From NCBI GenBank assembly GCA_036939355.1, contig JALLAP010000075.1, forward strand, positions 1 through 36,561: a stretch of 36,561 nucleotides of DNA, read 5' to 3'. The notes beneath the pieces were generated by a model. That model searched no databases. It was not told the DNA's origin and saw only the letters and a list, made by a program, of their open reading frames with translations. Below, piece by piece: positions 1 through 9,343 of the stretch; the first letter of the stretch is position 1; each line of letters opens with the position of its first letter. This DNA comes from Thalassiosira profunda (lineage: Eukaryota > Bacillariophyta > Thalassiosirophyceae > Thalassiosirales > Thalassiosiraceae). Position numbers and translations under genes: made by a program.

Positions 1-86
1 TCAAAGCGGGTGAAGGTGAAACAAAGATCTGGTGACGTGAGTGAAGGTGTCAACCGTTGCGCGGTAATAGGGAGTCTGCGCTTCAG

Positions 87-1201
87 GGTTGGCGTGGAAG
101 AGCGTACTGTTGTCAGCGGAGGATGATGCCCGGCTGTCGATCGATCTTCGCCAAGATGGCTTTCTCCCCGTCCGCCCCGGAGAGCCGATTAGCAGGGAAT
201 GCTTCAAGTCATTTTGCAGGAAGCTGAAGCATGTCAAATCCATCCGATTACTAGAACTGAGCGACTGCTTGTACGGGGGGGCGACCTTTCGATGGTTGGG
301 GCGCTTGTTCGAGAAATGCCCAAATCTGAAGGATTTAATGATCCGGCACGACCCGTCGTTCGACGATGCCAGCAATTCCTTTGTCGACACATTGCTCAGT
401 CGGAAGAGCCATTCGCTGAAAAATATCTATCTGAACTTCACTGAAATCACGAACAGCTCAGTGGGGAACCTAATCAGAGGATTCCAGGCTTGTCCCAGCC
501 TTGAAGTGGTTGATTTAGATTTCAACCTCATTGAAAGAATGGGGTGCCAGGATATCGCCTACTGGCTCCAAGATCATGCATGCAAGCTGAGAAAGCTCGG
601 CATTTGGAATAATCCCATTGGCTACGAAGGGGCGCTAGATTTGATCGATACCCTTGTCGTCAACGAGGCGCTGAAAACGCTGAGCTTTGATGCGCGCTAT
701 GTGGCGGAGGAAACCGATGAGACAAACCCGCACCGGCTGTGGCGACCGTTCAAGGTCTATTTGCTGAACATCCTTTGCTGCGCCGAGAGCATTGATGCCA
801 CATTCTCGTCGAGCCACACCATTGAGAAACTGTACGATGTAGAAACTGATGTGGTAATGGCAATGGAGATTGTCTGGGATTCAGTCGAAAATATCGACAA
901 CGAGGTCAGAGCGCTCCTTCGGTTGAATATGAATCCCAACAAGGCTCAGGTGGCGATCCAGAAGATACTGTTGCGTCACGATCATTTCGACATGGGGCCT
1001 CTGTTTGAATGGGACCTGAAAGTGCTCCCGTACGTGTTGCGCTGGTTCGGCAGGGCCAAGGAATGCCCTGATGTCGACGAAGGGGATATCAACAACAGGA
1101 CGCTGTCGGCCGTTTTCCAGTTTGCTCGCAGTATGCCGTTGATGTTTGTGCCGGGCGATAAACACAAAAAGGGGAGTAGGGCCAGGAGGAAGACGTTGTG
1201 A
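87..1201 (+). CDS. Leucine-rich-repeat protein, 5' end unresolved
   Basis: An open frame ends at TGA 1199-1201 and encodes about 370 residues. Residues ~45-200 carry ribonuclease-inhibitor-type leucine-rich repeats, for example 'SIRLLELSDCLYGG', 'CPNLKDLMI', 'CPSLEVVDLDFN' and 'KLRKLGIWNNPIGYEGA', so a protein-binding role is likely. The C-terminal ~150 residues are not recognised and end in a basic tail (KHKKGSRARRK). There is no in-frame ATG at the left end of the frame; the first is at 338, inside the repeats. A plausible splice acceptor (cttcag) ends at 86, so the coding start is probably in an exon further upstream. One reading joins 1-31 to 87 across a 55-nt intron (32-86, GT-AG), but this is a guess. 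The gene is therefore probably cut by the window edge. LRR proteins of this kind are common in diatoms; the partner cannot be named. Confidence 0.72.
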
Positions 1202-1347
1202 AGTGTTTACGACAGTGCCCAGACAGCGAAAAGCATCGTTTGCGCAGCTTACATTTCTTACATTTCTTTATGATGCACGAAGAATACAATAAAGGGAAAG
1301 TACTCCACTGCCTGATTCTGTTTGCAATCTTCTCTCCCTGTTACCAT

Positions 1348-2248
1348 TCAAAACAACCACGCGACGGCAATGATTGGCGCAAGCAATCCTGAAAACGCGT
1401 CTACAACTGTTGCACCCGACCCTCCTCGAGGGGTATTGCCGCTCACAGCAACGCCAACCTCGCATCTGAGCACCCCATCCTTGTCCAGCGTTGGCAGAAT
1501 TGCATCGGGGCACGTCTGGATGCACGCCGATGCCTGCAGATCGTTTTCGTCGGTCGCACAGCTCACGTATCCATCCGAAAACGAGCAAGCGTCGCCGTTG
1601 AGCTGGAGGATGGAGTCGGAGGGGTTGATGACGAGGCCATCGGTGCAGTTGGCCGACTGTCCCACGCCCACCACCGCCGCGGTCCCGACCGGAATATTGA
1701 CAGTCGTGATATTACTCATCGTATTCCACTCTGGACAAATGGCGAACACCTCGCGAAAGTACGCGTCGTCGTACTCCGGACAGACCTGCATGCAGTTCTC
1801 CGGCGGGGCGAGGTCCCACCAGTAGCCGCACTCATCTGCCGGGCCTCACCAGACGCGGTACGCGGTGTGATTGTCCACGAAGCGAACGATTTGGAACGCC
1901 TTGAGGTTGCNGGAACGCCTTGAGGTTGCCGTCGCCCGGCTCGGGGCCGTATGCATACTCGTACGCGCTAGCGTTGAGGCTATCGTACTGCGGGTCCGTC
2001 GTGGGGAGGGGCTCGAGGTACGGCGGCAGAGGGAGATCGGGATCCATGATGCTGATGGCTGCTGATGCTCTGATGGGTGAGATGCTTCGAGAGTGTGGCT
2101 TCTGCTGCAAATCGACCGTTGATGATCACGCTCGAGCTTCGACAGGCGGGCGATGCCTTCCCTTGAGGCTACCACGAGGTCGTCCGACTTTGTGAGCCGC
2201 CGGAGCTGAAAGGGCCGCGCCGGCGAGAAGAAGAGGGCGAGCCATCAT
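1348..2248 (-). CDS. Secreted, probably GPI-anchored Cys-rich protein (two exons, broken by assembly artefact)
   Basis: Exon 1 (2248-2173) starts with ATG-ATG and encodes a signal peptide (MMARPLLLAGAALSAPAA). Exon 2 (2058-1348) encodes a Pro-rich stretch, a Cys-rich region ('DECGYWWDLAPPENC', 'CPEYDDAYFREVFAICPEW') and a hydrophobic C-terminus (LLAPIIAVAWLF) after Gly/Ser residues, which looks like a GPI-attachment signal. The proposed intron 2059-2172 (114 nt, GT-AG) is inferred from frame. An N at 1911 lies between two identical 18-nt copies (1893-1910, 1912-1929). Removing one copy plus the N (19 nt) makes the spliced length a multiple of three (256 codons). One in-frame TGA (1848-1846) remains between 'TAYRVW' and 'GPADECGYWW'. 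This may be a base error near the gap, a real nonsense change, or an unseen gap. It is probably a cell-surface protein; no family was recognised. Confidence 0.6.
1893..1929. other. Assembly join: single N between two identical 18-nt copies
   Basis: Positions 1893-1910 and 1912-1929 are identical and flank a lone N at 1911. This is the usual signature of two contigs whose overlapping ends were abutted rather than merged. The extra 19 nt shift the frame of the overlapping minus-strand gene. Confidence 0.85.
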
Positions 2249-2289
2249 CTTGTGCGACTTGTGAGAAGCCGCGAGAAATAATTTTCTCG

Positions 2290-2336
2290 GGTCAACCTGG
2301 AATGGGGTCAACTCAGGTCAACTTAATCGGTCCAAC
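2290..2336. repeat. GGTCAAC direct-repeat cluster in a divergent promoter
   Basis: Three exact GGTCAAC copies (2290-2296, 2306-2312, 2316-2322) and one degenerate copy (GGTCCAAC, 2329-2336) lie between the divergent starts of the secreted protein (2248, minus) and RPB10 (2554, plus). The rest of 2249-2553 has a pyrimidine-rich tract (about 2430-2550) just before the RPB10 start and no coding signal. The cluster could bind a transcription factor; its function is unknown. Confidence 0.5.
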
Positions 2337-2553
2337 TTGAATTCCTCTGTATAACAATAAGAGGAATAGATACTTGTTTTGGAGGGACAGTTTGGGGTCG
2401 TCACCCAAATTTTCTGGCCACACCTGCTTTCAGCTTTCACCTCTTCCGTTCCCCTCTCTTCACGTCAGTTCACTTCTTCACTTCCTCACGCACCTTGCTT
2501 CACCTCCTCCCCGCTCTGGCCCCAACCCACCCGTCTTCCCCTGTTCGGCCAAC

Positions 2554-3141
2554 ATGATCATCCCCGTCCGATGCTTCACCTGCGGCAAGGTCATCGGGAA
2601 CAAGTGGGAGTCGTACCTCTATTTGTTGCAGGCCGATTATTCCGAGGGGTGAGTGGACGGTGGGCGTCGCGTTGGCGTTGATAGGTTTGGTGTGCAGTGC
2701 AGGGGTGTGCCATGTCGGTGTGTGACCTATTTGGACCGGCAGGGGAAGTGAAAAGGAGCTCAGTTGCAATATTAAGGTTGGATTGGTTGCCTTGTGTGTC
2801 GGCGAAGGAGCACACATCAATTGCAGATTTATTATTGCGGAGACGATATCGTAGTGTTTTGGCAGATGAACAAACCTATGAGTATTGCAGTGCCGTTGGC
2901 AGCACAGGGCTTGCGGGAAGGTGCAGCGGTGGTTTTTTATGATTCTGGCATAAATCTCTCGTTTTGCTCACATCACATGCACCAACATCCCACCCAACAA
3001 CCCCACAACAACAGTGATGCGCTCGACGAGCTCGGCCTGCGCCGGTATTGCTGTCGAAGGATGATGTTGACGCACGTGGACCTGATCGAAAAACTGCTGA
3101 ATTACAATACCGAGAGCGCCGAGGGCATGGTGGAGGGTTGA
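2554..3141 (+). CDS. RPB10: RNA polymerases I/II/III subunit RPABC5 (RPB10)
   Basis: This is the small zinc-binding subunit shared by the three nuclear RNA polymerases. Exon 1 (2554-2648) encodes the start [18 protein letters not shown] and exon 2 (3015-3141) encodes '[16 protein letters not shown]'. Joining them gives 73 residues, the usual family length. The four zinc-ligand cysteines are visible as C7-x-x-C10 and the adjacent pair in 'YCCRRM'. The intron is 2649-3014 (366 nt, GTGAGT...CAG), the longest in this window, and splits a Gly codon. The C-terminal tail '[12 protein letters not shown]' is the variable part of the family. The start fits because the family begins MI-PVRCF. The identification is close to certain. 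Confidence 0.97.
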
Positions 3142-3479
3142 GGGGATATGGGGAGGGATGATGCTCACGTGGGTGGCGGGGATTGACTGCTCAATCAATG
3201 GGAGGAGACGGAGTGTTCTGCTACTCTCAGGCTGCAGAATATTCCAGGAAAACTGGTGAACAGGAATTCATCAGTTATGCCAATTCTTTTCGGGAGCAGC
3301 ATGACGAACGGTACATTTCGAGGCTGGGTCTGCTCCCCGACAACCTTACAGTTGGCGTTTGCATAATAAAGACAAAAAGATATCTTGATATTGGTATGAT
3401 TGTGCGTTTTCTCCTATTAGGGCGATGCCCGGCCATAGCACCTTACCCTCTTCCTAGGTCCTTCCTGCGCTTCCTCGCT
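3142..3479. other. Intergenic region between convergent 3' ends
   Basis: This 338-nt stretch separates the 3' ends of RPB10 (plus) and the large minus-strand gene ending at 3480. It is more AT-rich than the flanking genes around 3230-3420. I see no credible coding frame, RNA gene or strong hairpin. It probably holds both 3' UTRs. Confidence 0.5.
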
Positions 3480-5258
3480 TCACCCCCGATCGACGCTCTT
3501 CTCGAAGCTCAACTTGGGCGTGCTCCCGCAGCTCTCCTCGAAGCTCAGTCCCCCGATCCCCCGCGTGGCCCACAGCCTTGCGGACCGCGGACTCCGCTCC
3601 GGCGTCCGCATTTCGGTGAGCTTGTCCCCCTCCTCCCCGCCGGGATTTCCCTTCGCCTCCCGGATCGATCCCTTCGATTGCAGCGAGTGGCGCTGGCTCT
3701 CCTCCTCTAATGGCGCGACGGTGGTGTCCTGGCAGCACGCGCAGTCGATCACGGAGCTGACCATGTCGGCCACTCGCTCCTTGAACCGCATGAAGGGGGT
3801 GGCCTCCGCCTTGAGGCGGCGCTTGATCGCCCGGGAGTGGAGGCGGTCGATGTCCCTCGATCCGACGGTCGAGTCTCCGGTCCGGGAGCGGGAGACGATG
3901 CCCGGCCGGGCGCCGATGGACAAGGCGGAGCGGGAGGGGGTTCGCGGCATCGTGGAGGCCGTGGTGGTGGTGTCGTTGTCGTCGTCGGCTTTGGCCGCGC
4001 GCCCGGACGCGGACCCGCTGAGGTTGGACGGCACCTCCTTCGTCGGCGTCAGGACCATCGTTCTCAATCCCCCGGCCTGCGACACCTTGTTGGGGTGCTC
4101 CCTGTTCGGAATCCGATCCGGCTCCAAATGCGCCTTGAGGTAGGCCAGGAAGACGTCGTGGGAGTTGGCATTCTCGAGGCTGAACTCCACGTAGCCGTTG
4201 CCGAGGGTGTGCAGAAATATCCGGTGGGGGACTTTGCCGCTTTGGTTTGTGGCCGGGGGCGGGGACATGGGAGAGCGGTCTCCCCCGACGTCGTCGGTGG
4301 CCTCCTTGGCCGCCTCCGCGTCGCTGGCGGCGCTGCAGTAAAAATCGGACCCTCCCGCGTTGCTCCCCCCGCCGCGGCTGCCCTTCTTGCGGCTGGGGAC
4401 CTCCTCGTCCACACTCAAAATCTCCTTCAGGGGAATGACGATTGGTTCCAGAGCCTCCGCCCCCTCGGCCTCCATTTCGTTTTCCCCAGCGCCCGCCTGC
4501 GACGCCGTGGCGAAGGCGCTGGCGGCGCTCATGCTCCGCATCCTCAGGTGCCCTCCCATCCTCCGGGCGCTGCGGCTGCGGCTACGGCTCCGCGAGCTGG
4601 CCCGACTGCGCACGCTCCCCCCCGCGTGGGTGTCGCTGCGCGCCGCGGAGACGACGCTGCTCGTCCCGGAGGAGGTGCGGTGCACGGCGAAGGGGGAGGA
4701 ATATCGCTTTGGCGGTCCCGGGGCTCCGCCGGCGGAGGGGCCCGCGGGCAATCCCGTGGGGGGAAGGAGGGGATGCGACCCCGAATTGTGGGAGGCGTTG
4801 AGCCGATCGAGGGGGTGGGAAGGTTCCACGGCCTCGCCCCCCTCGTCCAGGCTCACGTCGACCATCCCCTCCCCGTCGGACGTCACGCTGCCCCCGTCTG
4901 CGGCGGCATTATTCCCCGAAGAGTGGAGGGAGGATCCGTTAGACGCCCTTTTGGCATACTCCACGCCCAGGCCCCCCACGCTCCCCGGCACCCCCACCAA
5001 TACGGCCGCCCCCGAGAACGACCGGTGCCTTCTCTTCACGGGGGCCAAATTCCCCCTGGATACACTCCGGCGCATCGCGGGGGCGGGCGTCAGTACCAGC
5101 GAGGGACCGGCCGGCGGTCCATTATTGTCCTGGTTGTTTGCAGCGGGACGGTCCACGAAGCTCACGAGAGTGTCGCGCGGGGGGTCGAACTCCGGGTCGA
5201 TCGCGCGGGCCGAGCGGCGGACCCGGGCGCGGACCGAGACGCAGTGCTCCGACGGCAT
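3480..5258 (-). CDS. Large disordered protein with RS stretch and PH-like core
   Basis: A single 592-residue frame starts at ATG 5258 and stops with TGA at 3482-3480. Most of it is low-complexity (Ser, Gly, Pro, Arg). An RS run ('RSRASSRSRSRSRSARR') lies near residues 215-235. Two ordered patches, 'EPIVIPLKEILSVDEE' (~270-285) and 'HRIFLHTLGNGYVEFSLENA' followed by 'HDVFLAYLKAHL' (~345-380), have the pattern of late PH-domain strands and the closing helix. They are separated by about 60 disordered residues (KKGSRGGGSNAGG...). Thus a PH-like or GRAM-like fold with an insertion is possible; this is inference. The C-terminal part is basic and contains 'VIDCACCQD', possibly a lipidation-type Cys cluster. 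Strong codon bias creates long antisense open frames that are shadows. No family name can be given. Confidence 0.7.
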   Translation of the reverse strand: MPSEHCVSVRARVRRSARAIDPEFDPPRDTLVSFVDRPAANNQDNNGPPAGPSLVLTPAPAMRRSVSRGNLAPVKRRHRSFSGAAVLVGVPGSVGGLGVEYAKRASNGSSLHSSGNNAAADGGSVTSDGEGMVDVSLDEGGEAVEPSHPLDRLNASHNSGSHPLLPPTGLPAGPSAGGAPGPPKRYSSPFAVHRTSSGTSSVVSAARSDTHAGGSVRSRASSRSRSRSRSARRMGGHLRMRSMSAASAFATASQAGAGENEMEAEGAEALEPIVIPLKEILSVDEEVPSRKKGSRGGGSNAGGSDFYCSAASDAEAAKEATDDVGGDRSPMSPPPATNQSGKVPHRIFLHTLGNGYVEFSLENANSHDVFLAYLKAHLEPDRIPNREHPNKVSQAGGLRTMVLTPTKEVPSNLSGSASGRAAKADDDNDTTTTASTMPRTPSRSALSIGARPGIVSRSRTGDSTVGSRDIDRLHSRAIKRRLKAEATPFMRFKERVADMVSSVIDCACCQDTTVAPLEEESQRHSLQSKGSIREAKGNPGGEEGDKLTEMRTPERSPRSARLWATRGIGGLSFEESCGSTPKLSFEKSVDRG

Positions 5259-5679
5259 TGTTTGGTCGGCGATCTGTTGACAATGGGCGCTCTCAATGGT
5301 TCAGGGGGTTGTTGCGTGTCCTCTCCAACAGCCAATGCAGGTCGTGCGCCACTGTTTTATGCGTGCACCGTTCCCGGCCGACAGACGATCAATCGGACCG
5401 CAGCCAACGCAGGTATGCAGGCCACCGACTATCCAGCGCTAGTGACGGGTGGCAGAGAGAGGGTGGACGCTTCTATTGGGCGCTGCCGTCGACGTTGAGC
5501 TTCCCTCCCGGCTTGCGCTTGTGCTTCATTTTTGGTTGTGCGTTGGGAAAGTCCTATGTGTACTTGTGTGTACGTACATACTTACGAAAGGTAGTTACTG
5601 CGAAGCCTGTCTTTTGTCGTTTCTCGGGATCATTCACAAAACTTCCACCTTAATGTGGAAATGTTACCAATACTACATC

Positions 5680-5740
5680 GCGCCCGTATCTGCTCTAGCT
5701 TCCTCTAACAAAATTGCTTCCCGCCATCAGATACGGGCGC
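5680..5740. repeat. 13-bp perfect inverted repeat (GCGCCCGTATCTG)
   Basis: GCGCCCGTATCTG at 5680-5692 is matched by its reverse complement at 5728-5740, with a 35-nt spacer. The core CCGTATC recurs at about 5760 and CCGTATCTG at about 5824. It lies in AT-rich non-coding DNA and may be part of a small non-autonomous element or a regulatory palindrome. Confidence 0.7.
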
Positions 5741-5871
5741 CCGAAAAGGCCCGAAGTCAACCGTATCAAAAATTTTGTGCTAACAAACGCTACGAGGCCA
5801 AACCGAAAAATCACGAAACACGACCGTATCTGAGCAACATTTGCAACATTCCCAGCTACATTTTACCCCTG

Positions 5872-5903
5872 CTAATGTAACCGAGTGATACACTAATGTA
5901 ACC
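5872..5903. repeat. Direct repeat CTAATGTAACC x2
   Basis: Two exact copies of CTAATGTAACC (5872-5882 and 5893-5903) lie 21 nt apart in the AT-rich intergenic region, just beyond the CCGTATCTG repeats. Confidence 0.65.
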
Positions 5904-7180
5904 ATTTTACTTAACGAAATGGCTAGATTTTGCTTCTTGCGAAGATTCTTTGTCACAGAGCGCTACTTGTCCCGTACCTATCAAGCAGCTTCCCGCACCC
6001 GCCCAGGCCGCTCCTACCCCGCTGCAAAGCATTATCTCCGCACCACGAGGCGAAATGAACGCCAACCAACCATATATTCATTCTATTGTATTGATTGATG
6101 TCTTACTTTATGAGTAGGGGGCCCATCTGGCCGGACCAATTGCAATACCCCGGTTATGCATTTCTGGAGTGCTGCAGGCCCATCTCTCGGCCACCTGGGG
6201 CAGGGATCGCCATTCCAGTGGGTTGATTGTTGCATTCGACTCTCTGTGCGCCCGGATGTTGATTTTCATTGCTGTCTCATCTCCCCCGCTCATTCCCCGT
6301 CCAAAGGTGCAGCAGAAGTTGGTATTGCGGCCGGAGGCCTTTTTCCCGCCGGGGAGCCGCCCCAAAGCGCAGAATGCCCAAATTTTACACTCCCCCGATA
6401 TACCCTCGTGTATGTTGTCGAATTCGGGGGTTGGGTTCTGTGTCGAGCGGCTGGATGATGGACATTGCGCCGGAGGCGGTCGTTCCCCCGACGCGTTCTA
6501 TTGCAATTGCACCCCCGCGTAGCTTTTGCGCAAAAGGGAGCGTGGCATGGCGCAATGAACGCGCCCGCGTCGCCGCGCGTTATGTAGAGACGGCGTGCGC
6601 GCGAGGAGGGGGGCACAGCGGCACTCCTTCGGCGGCAGGGCGGGTAGGGCGGCGGCAGCCGCAGGTGATGCCTGAATTCGCATCGCTGCTATTTGGCGGG
6701 GGCGCTCGCGGCGGGGGCGACGGCTATCGGAACGCCACCCCGGCGGGATGATAGCGGTGCTTGTGCGGATCGTAGAATGGCCTCAATTGCAAATATCCCA
6801 CCGGCGGTTGCAGAGCATCGCCCTATGAAGTGGGAGGCCTTCATGGTTGTGATGTGTTTTTGGACTTAGCGAGATTTTTGTGCGGTGTACTACGTACGCT
6901 ACTTTAGTAGTTACGGTTACATAGTGAGTTACCACAGATCAAAGGTACGTACTCCGTCCCGCGCTTCAAGTTGCAACTTGCAACACGTGAGCCGCGCGCG
7001 GAGCGGAGCAAAGGCCACAAGATTTTGATGGGCCGCTGGGAATGGATGGGGCGATGATGGCGGTTGCCATATCTCCTCGGACCGCCATTGCATCGCATAA
7101 ACGAATCGGCGGCGCGGATGCACAAGATGTGCACCAAATGGACCGACGGCCGCCCGGGCGATAGGACAGGATAGGACGCG

Positions 7181-9343
7181 ATGATCACCCGCGCGGCTGC
7201 CGCGGCGGCCGATGCCAACGACGAGAACGCCCGCCCCAACGTCGATCGTGCCCGGAGCCATGGCAGGCTCAAGGAGAAAGCAAACGGGCATGCCTCTCCG
7301 GGCGCCGTCGGCGGTCGGAAGGTCGCCCGGCTGGCGGCCCGCTACGAGAATGCCTCGCCCGCCCCGTCCAACTCTCCGCTGCGATCGCGCCCGGCGAAAA
7401 GCCCTCGAAGGAACCTGAGCATCAATGTTGCGAATGGCAGGACGACGAAGGAAAGGAGTGCGACTGTCGAAAAGAATGCAGAGGAGAGCCAACGGCCGTT
7501 GGGCACGGTCCCGAAGGAGGGTGCGAGGCCGTCGCTCTCGTTCAGAGCTACGGAATCAAATACAAAGGATCCGTGCCATCGGGCCGCTCTCCTTTCGCCG
7601 ATGATGGGCGTGCAGCTCTTTGTCGGATCGAACGTGCGGGAAAGTGGCCGTGCAGAGCCCGCCAATCAACCCTCTCCCAGTGGCTCTGCTAGAATTACAA
7701 TTTCGCCCGAGCCCACGAGCAGAGGTGTTCCGCTTCCTCTCCAGATGGGTTGGCAGCTGATCCTCCTTCTTTTTGCCCTGTACGAGGTCCAGCACTACTG
7801 CCCCCTCTCTCCTGCGGCCATGGTGTTCGACGTCCTGTCGGAGCTAACCGGCTGGGACGACGTGTTCCACGCGGGCTTCGTCGTTGCCTTTACTGTCCGA
7901 GCGTTGCTGGCATCATTGGATGGTGCCAGGAAGCATTCGGATAAGAGAAAAGGCAATGGCAGACTTCAAACGGCGGTGGTCTTTGCATCATTTGCGTGTT
8001 GTTGGATGGCGCTGCTTCCATTGTTCCGAGACTGTGGATCGCGGTTCCGATTCTTTGTCAATGGATCTGGCGAAGTAGCCAGCCCGCGGTATTCGTTGGC
8101 CGATGTCTTAGCAAGGGAATGGTACCGCCGAACCAAGGTCTTCGTCCGGTCCAAGATCAAGGGACGGGTCACGAGGGAAATCCTTCGAGCGCTCGGGAGG
8201 CCATTTGCCATCCACGGCAAGCTGAAGAAGCTCTTCACCCTCCTACGCTGGGCCAAGTTCATTGGGCCTCTCGTCGGTACGTGCAACAAATTCCGGGGAC
8301 ACGTTCTCGACATGACCCAGAAACGGAGGCAGCGCATCACCTCCAAAGCAGCCCAGCAACGGTGGAACGACCTACTCGACGCGCTGTTTCAGCAGTCCAA
8401 GCTGGAGCGGGCGACATTGAAGCTGCAGAGGCGCTTCCGACAGAATCGGGCGTCGAAGGCTCGGAGGCGGTACGCGCTCATGTCGCAAACGCGTACCTCG
8501 TCCAATGCAGCGATGGCGCATCAGATTCGGAGGCGGCTCGTGGAGGAGCAACTCACCTCGCGGTCGAAATTGGAGAAGATGGATCAGCGAGACAGCATAC
8601 GGCAGGTGAAGCGGCAGGTATCCCAGCTTGAGAGGACGAGCATTACCAAGCACAGGGAGTCGGAACGGAGGCTGAAGAAACGGCTGCTCCTGAGTCCCAA
8701 GACGTCGTTTGCGGTCGCGTGGTCATACCTCACGGTGGTATGCGTGGCGTTGGAGATATCGCAGATCGCGTTTGCTCCGATGCTATCGGGAGAACTGAAG
8801 AAGATGCCGCTAGACATGTTCCTCCTGACGGTCTTGAACGCATCGTCGCATTGCAGTGGTGACGCGACAACGAAGGAAGCTCCCTCCATCTTCGTTCCCG
8901 CAGTGTACAACCTTGCCGACATCACATGCGCTGCCTCGGATCTGAGGCAGATTTGGCTTGTGATGACGCACGTCCTTGCCACCGTTCTGGTGCCGGTAGT
9001 GCATACAATCTTCTTTTTGGATGTATTTATCACGTTCTTCACGGGAGAGCTGACACCTTCCAGAACGCTGGTCCCAAAGCCTCTCATTGCGAGATACCTC
9101 GTCCCAGGAGTCGGGTTGCAGCTGCTCGTCAACCCAACCATGGCTGAGATTAGTCGGAGGTTGAAGCAAGCCGCTGCTCATTCCATGCACATTGGGCCGA
9201 GCCTATGCTTTCACCTGGCATTGGCGTGCGCTCCTTTTGCGGCGGGCTGCTATGACTTCTTTCTGGATGTGGTAATTGACTTTGTGGAACGGCAAAACAG
9301 GAGAACGAGAGACTCAAAGGCATCGCCGGTGAAAGCTGAGTAA
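7181..9343 (+). CDS. Multi-span membrane protein with IQ-like/coiled-coil middle, ion-channel-like
   Basis: This is a 720-residue single-exon gene starting at ATG 7181. Residues 1-185 are a low-complexity, mostly basic tail. Hydrophobic segments follow at ~188-207 (WQLILLLFALYEV), ~225-245 (HAGFVVAFTVRALL) and ~260-280 (AVVFASFACCWMALL). A basic helical middle (~300-500) has an IQ-like stretch ('LKLQRRFRQNRASKARRRY') and a coiled coil. More spans follow at ~512-532 (FAVAWSYLTVVCVALEI), ~600-635 and ~680-705. The stretch 'FFLDVFITFFTGELTPSR' followed by 'LVPKPLIARYLVPGVGLQ' resembles the early transmembrane part of cyclic-nucleotide-gated/EAG-type channel-like proteins in stramenopiles. No pore (GFG/GYG) or nucleotide-binding domain is visible, so channel function is not shown. 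It may be a calmodulin-regulated membrane protein, but this is a low-confidence inference. Confidence 0.75.
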   Translation: MITRAAAAAADANDENARPNVDRARSHGRLKEKANGHASPGAVGGRKVARLAARYENASPAPSNSPLRSRPAKSPRRNLSINVANGRTTKERSATVEKNAEESQRPLGTVPKEGARPSLSFRATESNTKDPCHRAALLSPMMGVQLFVGSNVRESGRAEPANQPSPSGSARITISPEPTSRGVPLPLQMGWQLILLLFALYEVQHYCPLSPAAMVFDVLSELTGWDDVFHAGFVVAFTVRALLASLDGARKHSDKRKGNGRLQTAVVFASFACCWMALLPLFRDCGSRFRFFVNGSGEVASPRYSLADVLAREWYRRTKVFVRSKIKGRVTREILRALGRPFAIHGKLKKLFTLLRWAKFIGPLVGTCNKFRGHVLDMTQKRRQRITSKAAQQRWNDLLDALFQQSKLERATLKLQRRFRQNRASKARRRYALMSQTRTSSNAAMAHQIRRRLVEEQLTSRSKLEKMDQRDSIRQVKRQVSQLERTSITKHRESERRLKKRLLLSPKTSFAVAWSYLTVVCVALEISQIAFAPMLSGELKKMPLDMFLLTVLNASSHCSGDATTKEAPSIFVPAVYNLADITCAASDLRQIWLVMTHVLATVLVPVVHTIFFLDVFITFFTGELTPSRTLVPKPLIARYLVPGVGLQLLVNPTMAEISRRLKQAAAHSMHIGPSLCFHLALACAPFAAGCYDFFLDVVIDFVERQNRRTRDSKASPVKAE

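Larger units (their letters stand above)
5259..7180. other. 1.9-kb gene-poor intergenic region
   Basis: No frame here looks coding: all are short or have unnatural composition. The part 5560-6110 is AT-rich and carries short inverted and direct repeats, listed separately. 6300-6800 is GC-rich without a convincing product. 7100-7180 is the immediate leader of the membrane-protein gene starting at 7181. It presumably contains the promoters of the divergent genes starting at 5258 and 7181. Confidence 0.5.

Noticed and set aside
1..390. 129-codon minus-strand frame at the left edge
   Set aside because: It is opposite the LRR gene, whose repeat periodicity is clear; no support for an antisense gene.
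1845..1860. The TGA near 1848-1846 as part of a 14-nt intron
   Set aside because: GT...AG ends exist there, but 14 nt is far below any usable intron length.
3837..5498. 553-codon plus-strand open frame opposite the disordered protein gene
   Set aside because: It is a shadow of the strong GC bias in the minus-strand gene; its Gly/Arg/Val-rich translation has no domain-like pattern.
5449..5880. 143-codon plus-strand frame in the AT-rich intergenic region
   Set aside because: Unnatural composition, starts outside any gene context and overlaps repeats; no domain-like pattern.
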